The notes below the pieces were generated by a model. The model saw only the letters and a list, made by a program, of their open reading frames with translations. It was not told the DNA's origin and made no database searches. 9,998 nucleotides of DNA from an uncultured Elusimicrobiales bacterium (GTDB taxonomy: Bacteria; Elusimicrobiota; Elusimicrobia; Elusimicrobiales; Elusimicrobiaceae). Position 1 is the stretch's first letter; every line of letters starts with the position of its first letter. Positions 1 to 7,967 of the stretch are shown here, piece after piece. The stretch covers positions 1-9,998 of the forward strand of contig CAKUDJ010000016.1 of the NCBI GenBank assembly GCA_934644855.1. Reading direction: 5' to 3'. The position numbers were made by a program, and so were the translations under genes.

Positions 1-930
<930 letters not shown>

Positions 931-948
931 GTTTATATGGGGCGTATT

Positions 949-2697
949 TTACCACGAGTCCGGCAGAGAAAACAGGGCCCAACCGCCGGAAAAATAATTT
1001 TTAATGCCTGTTTTCAAGCGGGCGAAAGAAAAATCTTTCAGCAAATACGCCAGTAAAACTCCCGCCGCCAGCGGGCGCAAAAACGTGCCCGCATTAAGCA
1101 CTAAATCGTACCTGAGGGAATGATAAAAAGAATGAGTCCAAAAATTCATAGGAACTAACAACACCGCCAAACACGCGGTAATAAACACGCTTTGTTTGGG
1201 GGGCATGGGCGGCGCGTTCAAAAAGAATAACACCGGCAAAATTAAATGGATAAGCGTATAATCGTGCGATACAAACGGGAAAAACACTTCCGCCACCGTC
1301 AGCAGTAAAAGGGCTTTCCAAAAAGCGGGCCTCAAAAACACCACATACGCGCTGATAAAGGCAAACAGCCCGAGCATAGCTACGGCATAACCGGGCGCCA
1401 CCAACCGGGAGAAAGCGGCCGTAGCCTGCCACGATTCCGGCAAGCCGTTTTGCGTGGCCAAAAAGACAGGCAGGCGCAGTAAATTAAAAAACGTGTGGGA
1501 AAATTCCAACCCAAAGGGCAAAAATTGCTGCCAACTTGAAAAGTCCTGTAGGTTTTTTTGTAAAGAAAGCCAATCAAAATGTGTGGCCCAACTGCACAAC
1601 GCCCCGAGCAGCACGCATAAAACCAAGCATTTGGCCAAGGCTTTGTATTGTTTATCCCGCAAGAAAAGCACAATAAAAACCGCCGGAAAAGGCTTCATAT
1701 TTACCGCCAACGCCAACCAAAAGGCGGCCCAGTTCATCCGCCCGCGCCAAAAACTGATAACAAACCCGGCACAGGCCATAAATACAAAACCTTCCAAGTT
1801 GGCTCTATCCAATAAAAACCACAACGGATAGGAACACCCCACCAACAGGGCCGTCCACCCGGCTTTATGCGGCAGCTGCGGCAAACCTTTGTAAACAACG
1901 CCTATAAAAAACACCGCCCACAGGCTGATAAAAAACGCGCATAAAATATGCTCCGGCCAATGTGCCACCGCCTGCATCAAACCCATTAAAAGCGGAAAAT
2001 AATTCAGGCCGTTAGGATGGCCGTGCGCCAAAATAATCGTTTCGTATAAATCCGCAAACCGGTAGCGCGGCTCAAACAAAAAAGTAGTGTACGGATAGTG
2101 CTGCCAATGCAGCATAAGCCCCAGGGCACACACGCCCACCGCTATAAAAAAACCCGCCGCCAAAATAAGGGCCAAAAACATCACGCGCCGTTGGGGTTGG
2201 GTTTGCAAGCCCCAGCGTTCTTTCAAGCGGGCGAATAGGCTGTTTTCCACCGTGCGGAACGAAAAATTTTTAAGCCCCAAAAAACTGCATAAAACCGTCA
2301 GCGCGGTCAGGAGCGCGCCCCCCGCATAAGGCGCATAGGCTTTGTATGCTAACGGCAACAGCGCGCGGAGCGTTTCCACCAGTAGCGGCAAAACCGCCAG
2401 GCCGATAAGCGCCGCCGCGCCGTACACCATCCAACATTTGATGTATTCTTGCCAATAATGCCCCTTGGTTTTGAAAACAAAAAATTTATATAAAAAGAAC
2501 GCCTGCGTAATGGCAATAACGTTGGCAAACACATTGGCCCACATATAGGCAAATTTCAGTTTACCGTCAAGCCCCCACACCAACGCCGCATACAGGCCGT
2601 AGCCAAACAACGTGTTCCACACCCCCACCAAGGCGTACGCGCCCAGTTGGCGGCCCGGGAACAGGCTTTTTAAGCGGTTAATGAATTTGTTTAACAT
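949..2697 (-). CDS. GtrA-like domain fused to a multi-pass membrane glycosyltransferase (GT87/DUF2029-like)
   Basis: A 582-residue integral membrane protein from ATG 2695-2697. Residues about 15-150 look like GtrA: QLGAYALVGVWNTLFGYGLY at the first membrane segment, FFLYKFFVFKTK ending the second, and two further segments, the last ending in KNFSFR. GtrA proteins are small four-helix proteins linked to moving polyprenyl-phosphate sugars across the membrane. After a basic linker (about 150-171), roughly ten more hydrophobic segments follow. They include a loop Asp (216, RFADLYE), Arg298-x-Asn300 (LDRANLEG), Lys335 in AVNMKPFPAVF and SHDYTLIH at 477-484, a pattern like polyprenyl-phosphate-dependent GT87 enzymes. 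The gene overlaps the preceding SDR gene by 20 bases, so it is probably the last gene of the rfbF operon. Reading could continue upstream to a TTG at 2754, but ATG 2697 directly precedes the GtrA domain; its ribosome site (GAAAG) is weak. The GtrA call is good, the GT87 assignment is moderate, and the sugar is unknown. Confidence 0.8.
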   Translation of the reverse strand: MLNKFINRLKSLFPGRQLGAYALVGVWNTLFGYGLYAALVWGLDGKLKFAYMWANVFANVIAITQAFFLYKFFVFKTKGHYWQEYIKCWMVYGAAALIGLAVLPLLVETLRALLPLAYKAYAPYAGGALLTALTVLCSFLGLKNFSFRTVENSLFARLKERWGLQTQPQRRVMFLALILAAGFFIAVGVCALGLMLHWQHYPYTTFLFEPRYRFADLYETIILAHGHPNGLNYFPLLMGLMQAVAHWPEHILCAFFISLWAVFFIGVVYKGLPQLPHKAGWTALLVGCSYPLWFLLDRANLEGFVFMACAGFVISFWRGRMNWAAFWLALAVNMKPFPAVFIVLFLRDKQYKALAKCLVLCVLLGALCSWATHFDWLSLQKNLQDFSSWQQFLPFGLEFSHTFFNLLRLPVFLATQNGLPESWQATAAFSRLVAPGYAVAMLGLFAFISAYVVFLRPAFWKALLLLTVAEVFFPFVSHDYTLIHLILPVLFFLNAPPMPPKQSVFITACLAVLLVPMNFWTHSFYHSLRYDLVLNAGTFLRPLAAGVLLAYLLKDFSFARLKTGIKNYFSGGWALFSLPDSW

Positions 2698-3538
2698 ATG
2701 CTTTCTGCCAGGCCAGTTGGCGGGAAATGCCTTCGTCCAACGGGGTAAATGCAAAGTTTTTTACTTCCGCCAATAGCCGCGCGTTGGAGGCGGTATATTC
2801 TTTATTGAGCCCCGGTTTGGCTATTTGGATACCGCGCGTATGGCCGGTTAAGCGGGCCACCGTTTTTGCCAAAGCAGACAGCGCCACCGGGCGGCCGGAA
2901 ACCACATTATAATCGTGGTATTGCGGCGTATTTTCTATAAACCACGCAATCAGGCGGGCCAGGTCATCCACATACAAATAATCAAACAGGCAATCCTGGC
3001 GGATAGTAATAGGCGTATCGGCTAGTGCGCAGTCTATGGCGTCACGGATAAATTTAGTTTTGGCGTCCGTCGGCCCATAACAGCCGAAAATGCGCAAGTT
3101 GTAAATGTTTTGGCTTTGGCGGGCCAGTTGGTTGAGCGTATATTTGGCAAGCCCGTACGGGTCCGCCGGAATATACTGCCCGATTTCTTCTTCCCGCACC
3201 AAGCGGATGTCGCGGCGTTTATCGTACTCCGCGCCGGAACCGATATATAAAATTTTGCCGAAATGCGCCTGATAGGCGGTTAAATTAAAAAACGCCTGCA
3301 ACGTCAAAGCCAACGTATTTTCCGGCTTATCTTGCGGATTATGGAGCGGAGAATTAAGCGCACAATGCAGTAAAACATCAAACTTTTTTCCGGCCAAATA
3401 AGCGCGCACGGAAGCCAAATCGTTTACATTTAATTCCGCGCGGGCGGGTGCCGCAAATTCATACAAATCCCCCAGTACGCGCAACACGCTGCGGCCGATA
3501 AACCCCGTTCCGCCGGTTAATAGTACGCGGGGCTTCAT
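2678..3538 (-). CDS. SDR-family nucleotide-sugar reductase/epimerase, likely acting on the CDP-3,6-dideoxy sugar
   Basis: A 286-residue extended short-chain dehydrogenase/reductase. The NAD(P)-binding motif GGTGFIG is at residues 9-15, the active-site region GSGAEY at 100-105, and the catalytic pair Tyr128-xxx-Lys132 sits in PYGLAKY. FDYLYVDDLARLI (185-197) is typical of sugar-nucleotide epimerases/dehydratases. The start ATG (3536-3538) forms an ATGA overlap with the rfbH stop, with GGAG at 3546-3549 seven bases upstream; longer reading into rfbH is unlikely. Directly after rfbF-G-H, the place fits the reductase that acts on CDP-4-keto-3,6-dideoxyglucose, as CDP-abequose synthase (RfbJ) or CDP-paratose synthase (RfbS) do, or an enzyme of a branched sugar route. 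The motifs alone do not say which, so no gene symbol is given. Confidence 0.85.
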   Translation of the reverse strand: MKPRVLLTGGTGFIGRSVLRVLGDLYEFAAPARAELNVNDLASVRAYLAGKKFDVLLHCALNSPLHNPQDKPENTLALTLQAFFNLTAYQAHFGKILYIGSGAEYDKRRDIRLVREEEIGQYIPADPYGLAKYTLNQLARQSQNIYNLRIFGCYGPTDAKTKFIRDAIDCALADTPITIRQDCLFDYLYVDDLARLIAWFIENTPQYHDYNVVSGRPVALSALAKTVARLTGHTRGIQIAKPGLNKEYTASNARLLAEVKNFAFTPLDEGISRQLAWQKAYVKQIH

Positions 3539-4887
3539 GGCAGGGCTCCGGCAAAGCGGTGCAACAGGGCCACGGTTTTGGTGAGTTCCTTTTCCCCCAA
3601 CCGCGGGAACGTGCCCACCCAAAAAGTGTGGTTCATAATAAATTCCGTATTGGGGAGCAAGGCAAAATCATGCTCGGTTAATTGGTTGGAATATTTTAAT
3701 TTTTCCCCCTCTATGCGCAGCGGATAGGCGTTGTCCGTCATCAGCGGCTGGCGCAAAAGGTTGCCCGCAAATAATTGGCGCGTGCCCACACCGTTTTGTT
3801 CCAAATACTCCACCAGTTGTTGCTTGGTAAAGGGGGCGCCTTCCCGTACCGAAAGCAAAAACCCGAACCAAGACGGCTCCACCCCCGCGGCGGTTTGCGG
3901 CAAAATAAACAAAGGGGCCAAATCCGCCAGTTTTTCCGCCAGAAACGCGGCATTTTGGCGCCGTTTAGCCAAAAAAGCAGGCAATTTTTTAAGTTGGCTG
4001 ACCCCTAATGCGGCTTGAAAATCGGTAATTTTCAAATTATATCCGGCATGGGAATAGGTATATTTATGGTCATAGCCGAAGGGCAATTTGCCCAGTTGGC
4101 GGCTAAAACGGTTTTTGCACGTGTTATCCACCCCCGGCTTGCACCAACAATCCCGCCCCCAATCGCGCAAAGATAAAATAATGCGGTATAGCAGCGGGTC
4201 CCGCGTGGCCACGGCGCCGCCCTCGCCCATGGTAATATGGTGGGCCGGATAAAAACTAAACGTGCCGATATGCCCCAACGTGCCCGCTTTTTGACCGTTC
4301 CAGGCGGCGCCCAGTGCGTCGCAGGAGTCCTCAATCAGCCAAAGATTATGTTTTTGGCAAAAAGCCAAAACGGCGGGCATATCAAACATATTGCCCAAGG
4401 TATGCGCCAGAAAAACGGCTTTGGTTTTGGCGGATAGCGCCCGCTCCAGGTGGGACACATCCAGGTTATAAGTGCCCAAATTTATATCTACAAACACCGG
4501 GATTAAGCCGTTTTGCAAAATGGGGTTTACCGTGGTGGGAAATCCGGCCGCAACGGTAATTACTTCGTCCCCGGGGTGCAGGCGTTTTTCCCCCAGTTTG
4601 GGCGACGTCAGCGCCGTAAGCGCCAGTAAATTGGCCGACGAGCCGGAATTGGCAGTAGCCACAAAAGGCACGCCCAAATAAGCGGCTAAATCTTCCTCAA
4701 ACTTATCATTAAAACGCCCGGTAGTAAGCCACATATCCAAACAGGCATCCACCAACATTTCCAAGTCTTCTTCGTCCAAACACTTGCCCGAAGCGGGAAT
4801 GTAAGTTAAATCTTTCGGCTGGGCGTGGACGGCCTGAAAGTACGCCCGCGCGGCATTTTTAACGGCTTGTCTTAATTCTTTTTCCAT
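3535..4887 (-). CDS. rfbH: CDP-6-deoxy-4-keto-glucose 3-dehydrase (E1), PLP and [2Fe-2S] enzyme
   Basis: A 450-residue enzyme that removes the C3 hydroxyl of CDP-4-keto-6-deoxy-D-glucose, using a pyridoxamine cofactor and a [2Fe-2S] cluster; it is also called DdhC or AscC. It has the aminotransferase fold, but the usual PLP lysine is replaced by His (His216 in FYPAHHITMGEGG), the family hallmark. The cluster cysteines are Cys189, Cys247, Cys249 and Cys257, which gives exactly the known C-X57-C-X-C-X7-C spacing. Asp187 in IEDSCDA would contact the PLP ring. Length matches the family (about 437-450). ATG 4885-4887 is chosen because AAGAG (4896-4900) lies eight bases upstream; an in-frame GTG at 4894-4896 would overlap that site. 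The gene overlaps rfbG by 16 bases and the next SDR by 4. The known electron donor E3 (RfbI/DdhD/AscD) is not in the window. Confidence 0.96.
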   Translation of the reverse strand: MEKELRQAVKNAARAYFQAVHAQPKDLTYIPASGKCLDEEDLEMLVDACLDMWLTTGRFNDKFEEDLAAYLGVPFVATANSGSSANLLALTALTSPKLGEKRLHPGDEVITVAAGFPTTVNPILQNGLIPVFVDINLGTYNLDVSHLERALSAKTKAVFLAHTLGNMFDMPAVLAFCQKHNLWLIEDSCDALGAAWNGQKAGTLGHIGTFSFYPAHHITMGEGGAVATRDPLLYRIILSLRDWGRDCWCKPGVDNTCKNRFSRQLGKLPFGYDHKYTYSHAGYNLKITDFQAALGVSQLKKLPAFLAKRRQNAAFLAEKLADLAPLFILPQTAAGVEPSWFGFLLSVREGAPFTKQQLVEYLEQNGVGTRQLFAGNLLRQPLMTDNAYPLRIEGEKLKYSNQLTEHDFALLPNTEFIMNHTFWVGTFPRLGEKELTKTVALLHRFAGALP

Positions 4888-5942
4888 GGTAAACACTCTT
4901 GAAATTGTTGGATTTGCCGGACGGTAAAGTTTTTTACCTCTTTACCGGCGGTATAAAATTGTTTGTACCACGCCACGGTTTGCTGTACGGCCTCGGCGGC
5001 GGAGTAAACCGGGCGCCACCCCAGTTGTTCGTGGGCTTTGGTGCTGTCTAACGTCAGCAAGGCGGCCTCGTGCGGGCCGTTATCCGGCTGAATTTTTACG
5101 CTTCCGCTCCCATAACACGCTACCGCTAAACGCGCCATTTCTTCCACCGTAAGCGGGCGGCGGTTATCCGGACCAAAGTTAAACGCCTGGGCAAATTTTT
5201 TGCCTTGCGTAAGGAGCTTTTCCCCTAGTAAAAGGTAGCCGCCCAACGGCTCCAACACAAACTGCCATGGGCGAAGCGCGTGCGGGCTGCGCAAAACAAT
5301 CGGCGCGCCCGCGGCCAATGCGCGCATACAATCGGGCAGTAAACGGTCTTGGGCCCAATCCCCCCCGCCAATGACGTTTCCGGCGCGGGCGGTGGCTAAT
5401 GCAAAGCTATTCTGTAAAAAACTGCGGCGGTACGAGGCGGATAAAATTTCCGAACACGCCTTGGAAGACGAGTACATATCGTACCCGCCCAAGGGGTCTG
5501 TTTCCCGGTAGGCGCGGTGCGTTTCCGTATTTTCATAACATTTATCGGTCGTCACGTTCACTACCGCCCGCACAGACGGCGTTTGGCGGGCCGCCTCCAA
5601 CACGTTCAGCGTGCCCATTACATTTACCGCGTACGTTTGAACAGGCTGCGTATAGGAAAGCCGAACCAAAGGCTGGGCCGCCAAATGAAATACTATATCC
5701 GGCTCAAACGCCTTAAAAACGGCTTGCAAGCGGGGATAATCCAAAATATCGCCCAGTTCATGGCGGGTGAGTTGCGGGGCCAAATCCAACACCTCAAACA
5801 AAGCGGGCTTTGTATTAGGCGGCAGGGCATAGCCGCACACGTGCGCCCCCTGCATAAGGAGCCACTGCGCAAGCCACGAGCCCTTAAAACCCGTGTGGCC
5901 TGTAATTAAAACGCGCAAAGAACGGTAGGAAAAATCCGCCAC
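4872..5942 (-). CDS. rfbG: CDP-glucose 4,6-dehydratase
   Basis: A 356-residue SDR enzyme that converts CDP-D-glucose to CDP-4-keto-6-deoxy-D-glucose, the second step of CDP-dideoxyhexose synthesis. The family-specific nucleotide-binding motif GHTGFKG is at residues 15-21 and HLAAQPLVR at 86-94. TTDK at 131-134 and Tyr157-xxx-Lys161 (YSSSK) form the catalytic group, and RPWQFVLEPLGGYL at 224-237 is characteristic of RfbG. Length agrees with the family (about 355-360). The start is a GTG (5940-5942), three bases after the rfbF stop, with GGGAG at 5949-5953 six bases upstream and overlapping the rfbF stop codon. This arrangement suggests translational coupling. Confidence 0.96.
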   Translation of the reverse strand: MADFSYRSLRVLITGHTGFKGSWLAQWLLMQGAHVCGYALPPNTKPALFEVLDLAPQLTRHELGDILDYPRLQAVFKAFEPDIVFHLAAQPLVRLSYTQPVQTYAVNVMGTLNVLEAARQTPSVRAVVNVTTDKCYENTETHRAYRETDPLGGYDMYSSSKACSEILSASYRRSFLQNSFALATARAGNVIGGGDWAQDRLLPDCMRALAAGAPIVLRSPHALRPWQFVLEPLGGYLLLGEKLLTQGKKFAQAFNFGPDNRRPLTVEEMARLAVACYGSGSVKIQPDNGPHEAALLTLDSTKAHEQLGWRPVYSAAEAVQQTVAWYKQFYTAGKEVKNFTVRQIQQFQECLPWKKN

Positions 5943-5945
5943 GGG

Positions 5946-6737
5946 CTACTCCCAAATCTTCCACGGTGCGTTTTGCGCGCACCAAAGCGCGGTTAAATCG
6001 TTCTTATCGCGCAAGGTGTCCATCGGGCGCCAAAAACCGGTGTGTTTATAGGCGTGCAGTTGCCCGTTTTGGGCCAAACTGTTTAAGGGGCCTTGTTCAA
6101 AAATAACATTATCTCCGTCGGGGATAGCGTCAAACACTTCCGGTTGGCACACAAAAAAACCGCCGTTAATCCAAGCGCCGTCCCCCAACGGTTTTTCGGT
6201 AAAGGTGGAAATGTTATCCTGTCCGTCCAGTTGCACGGCCCCAAAGCGGCCCAGCGGCTTTACGGCCGTCATGGTGACGGTTTTTCCGGCCGCGCGGTGG
6301 CAATCCAGTAAAGCGGGGATATTGATATCGGCCACGCCGTCCCCATAAGTAAGCATAAACGGCTGATTGCCCACATACTGGCGGGCTTTTTTAATGCGCG
6401 CGCCTGTTTGGGCCGTTTGGCCGGTATATAACAGGGTGACGGTCCACGGTTCGTGGCGGGTTTTATGCACCTCAACGCTATTGTGTACCATATCCACGGT
6501 AATATCGGAATAGCGTTGGTAATAATTGACGAAATAATCTTTAATAATGTGGGATTTGTAGCCGGTCAGAATGACAAAATCGTTAAATCCGTAAGCGGAG
6601 TAAATCTTCATAATATGCCACAAAACCGGATAGCCGCCTATTTCCACCATGGGTTTGGGTTTTAAGTCCGTTTCTTCCCCCAAGCGGGTGCCCAAGCCGC
6701 CGGCTAAAATTAAAACTTTCATGGTTTGCTGATTCAT
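5946..6737 (-). CDS. rfbF: Glucose-1-phosphate cytidylyltransferase
   Basis: A 263-residue nucleotidyltransferase that joins CTP and glucose-1-phosphate to make CDP-glucose, the entry step of the pathway. The signature GGLGTRL occupies residues 13-19, followed by EETDLKPKPM (21-30), which fits the cytidylyl rather than the thymidylyl enzymes. YGDG (131-134) supplies the metal-binding Asp, NGGFFV is at 191-196, and GFWRPMDTLRDK (234-245) is a strong RfbF signature. Length is close to the roughly 257 residues of known RfbF. ATG 6735-6737 is preferred, with AGGA ten bases upstream; a second in-frame ATG at 6720-6722 directly before the fold (MKVLILAGG) has no ribosome site. It is the first gene of the operon, about 25-30 bases downstream of a sigma70-like promoter. 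Confidence 0.97.
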   Translation of the reverse strand: MNQQTMKVLILAGGLGTRLGEETDLKPKPMVEIGGYPVLWHIMKIYSAYGFNDFVILTGYKSHIIKDYFVNYYQRYSDITVDMVHNSVEVHKTRHEPWTVTLLYTGQTAQTGARIKKARQYVGNQPFMLTYGDGVADINIPALLDCHRAAGKTVTMTAVKPLGRFGAVQLDGQDNISTFTEKPLGDGAWINGGFFVCQPEVFDAIPDGDNVIFEQGPLNSLAQNGQLHAYKHTGFWRPMDTLRDKNDLTALWCAQNAPWKIWE

Positions 6738-6768
6738 ATATTTTCCGTCCTGCGCCGAGATATACTAT

Positions 6769-6796
6769 ATTTTACTGTTTTTGAAAGGTAAGTCAA
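6769..6796 (-). promoter_or_regulatory. Sigma70-like promoter of the rfbFGH operon
   Basis: On the minus strand TTGACT (6791-6796) and TAAAAT (6769-6774) are separated by 16 bases, each matching five of six consensus positions. Transcription would start around 6762, leaving a leader of about 25 bases before rfbF. The site lies between the rfbB terminator and the rfbF start, where a promoter is expected. It has not been shown experimentally. Confidence 0.65.
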
Positions 6797-6800
6797 ACCG

Positions 6801-6848
6801 AATATAAAATAAAAATCCTCCGGCACCGGTTGAGCAGCTGCCGGAGGA
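6801..6848 (-). terminator. Intrinsic terminator of rfbB
   Basis: TCCTCCGGCA (6816-6825) and TGCCGGAGGA (6839-6848) form a perfect 10-base-pair stem with a 13-base loop. On the minus strand it is followed at once by TTTTTATTTTATATT (6801-6815), a proper U-rich tail. It begins 18 bases after the rfbB stop codon and should separate rfbB from the rfbF operon. Confidence 0.9.
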
Positions 6849-6866
6849 AAGTATATCGGGGCGGTA

Positions 6867-7886
6867 TCAGACCCCTTGGTTCAAATACCACAAGACCGTT
6901 TTTTTGATGCCGCTTTCAAAGTTTTCTTCGGCTTTCCACCCCAGTTGGGTTTCTAACTTGGTGGCATCTATGGCGTAGCGGCGGTCGTGCCCGGCGCGGT
7001 CTTTTACAAAGGTAATTAACTGTGCGTACGGCTTTCCATTCGGCGCGGGTTTTAATTCGTCCAGCAACGCGCAAATGGTATGCACAATTTGCAGGTTGTT
7101 GCGCTCGTTGCGCCCGCCGATGTTATACGTTTCGCCCGCGCGGCCGTTTTGCCACACCAGGCTAATGCCTTTACAATGGTCCAACACATACAGCCAATCC
7201 CGCACGTTTTGGCCGTCCCCGTAAATGGGGATGGGCTGCCCGGCCAAGGCTTTGCGGATAATGGTTGGAATCAGTTTTTCCGCGTGTTGTTTGGGGCCGT
7301 AATTGTTGGAGCAGTTGCTGGTGGTCACGTTCAGGCCGTATGTATGGAAATAAGCGCGCACCAGTAAATCACTGGAGGCTTTACTGGAAGAATAGGGCGA
7401 ATTGGGCGCATACGGGGTGGTTTCCGTAAATAACCCGGTAGGGCCTAAAGAGCCGTACACTTCGTCGGTAGAAATATGGTGAAAGCGGCATTTTTCATAG
7501 CCGGCTTTAACCTCTCCGGGGGCATTGAGCCAATGTTTGCGGGCGGCCTCCAACAGGGTAAACGTGCCTTCTATATTGGTTTTGATAAACGGCAGCGGGC
7601 CGGTAATGGAATTATCCACATGGGATTCCGCCGCAAAGTGGATAACTCCGCGGATGTCGTACTTTTCAAACAAGCTATGGACGAGCGCCGCATCACAAAT
7701 ATCGCCTTTTACAAAGGTATAGCGGGGGTTGTGTTCACATTCTTTCAAATTGTCCAAATTTCCGGCGTAGGTCAGTTTATCCAAATTGACCACGTTGTAT
7801 TGCGTAAAGGCTTCCAAAAAATAAGGCACAAAGTTGGAACCGATAAACCCGGCCCCGCCGGTAATTAAAATAGTTTCATTTTTCAT
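6867..7886 (-). CDS. rfbB: dTDP-glucose 4,6-dehydratase
   Basis: A 339-residue extended SDR enzyme (RmlB) that converts dTDP-D-glucose to dTDP-4-keto-6-deoxy-D-glucose, the precursor of dTDP-rhamnose and of amino-deoxy sugars. GGAGFIG is at residues 10-16. The catalytic set is Thr140-Asp141-Glu142 (STDEVYG) with Tyr165-xxx-Lys169 (YSSSK). SNCSNNYGPKQHAEKLIP (190-207) and GDGQNVRDWLYVLDH (223-237) are diagnostic of RmlB rather than of CDP-glucose or UDP-glucose enzymes. ATG 7884-7886 follows an AGGGG site by about seven bases; an in-frame GTG at 7944-7946 would add 20 unrelated residues and lies in a hairpin, so it is rejected. The partners RmlA, RmlC and RmlD are absent from the window. The gene sits alone between a leader hairpin and a terminator. 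Confidence 0.97.
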   Translation of the reverse strand: MKNETILITGGAGFIGSNFVPYFLEAFTQYNVVNLDKLTYAGNLDNLKECEHNPRYTFVKGDICDAALVHSLFEKYDIRGVIHFAAESHVDNSITGPLPFIKTNIEGTFTLLEAARKHWLNAPGEVKAGYEKCRFHHISTDEVYGSLGPTGLFTETTPYAPNSPYSSSKASSDLLVRAYFHTYGLNVTTSNCSNNYGPKQHAEKLIPTIIRKALAGQPIPIYGDGQNVRDWLYVLDHCKGISLVWQNGRAGETYNIGGRNERNNLQIVHTICALLDELKPAPNGKPYAQLITFVKDRAGHDRRYAIDATKLETQLGWKAEENFESGIKKTVLWYLNQGV

Positions 7887-7907
7887 ATTCAAACACCCCT
7901 TTCTTGT

Positions 7908-7949
7908 CTTGCGGATGGGCCCGCAGATACGGGCCGCATTCCGCACAAG
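7908..7949 (-). promoter_or_regulatory. Strong GC-rich hairpin in the rfbB leader
   Basis: GGCCCG (7918-7923) and CGGGCC (7930-7935) form a perfect inner stem around a 6-base loop. TGCGGA (7910-7915) pairs with TCCGCA (7940-7945) outside it across a small internal loop, and the outer stem can extend further with a 2-base bulge (CTTG/CAAG). No U-tract follows on the minus strand, so it is not a standard terminator of the upstream gene. With transcription from the nearby TATAAT, the hairpin would sit at the very 5' end of the mRNA, which would fit a stabilising structure or a protein-binding site. The fold is seen directly; the role is inference. Confidence 0.6.
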
Positions 7950-7951
7950 GC

Positions 7952-7957
7952 ATTATA
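7952..7957 (-). promoter_or_regulatory. Possible -10 element of rfbB
   Basis: A perfect TATAAT occurs on the minus strand about 65 bases before the rfbB start. At 16-18 bases upstream, inside the end of the aminotransferase gene, there is no recognisable -35 (the sequence is around CAGCCA), and no extended -10 TG is present. It may be an activator-dependent or weak promoter, or chance in AT-rich DNA. rfbB may also be read from the upstream operon. Confidence 0.4.
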
Positions 7958-7967
7958 TACTAAAATA

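Noticed and set aside
1454..1831. Plus-strand 125-residue Lys/Asn-rich frame
   Set aside because: It lies wholly antisense to the membrane glycosyltransferase, and its composition simply mirrors hydrophobic codons on the other strand.
3536..3622. Longer start of the SDR gene inside rfbH
   Set aside because: The added 28 residues are a shadow of the rfbH coding sequence; ATG 3536-3538 directly precedes the Rossmann motif and has GGAG seven bases upstream.
6738..6866. JUMPstart/ops element (GGCGGTAG) before the sugar operon
   Set aside because: I looked for it in the rfbF leader and upstream region and found no match; only a promoter and the rfbB terminator are present.
7884..7946. Longer rfbB start at GTG 7944-7946
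   Set aside because: The extra 20 residues do not resemble RmlB, the codon lies in the leader hairpin, and ATG 7884-7886 has a good AGGGG ribosome site.
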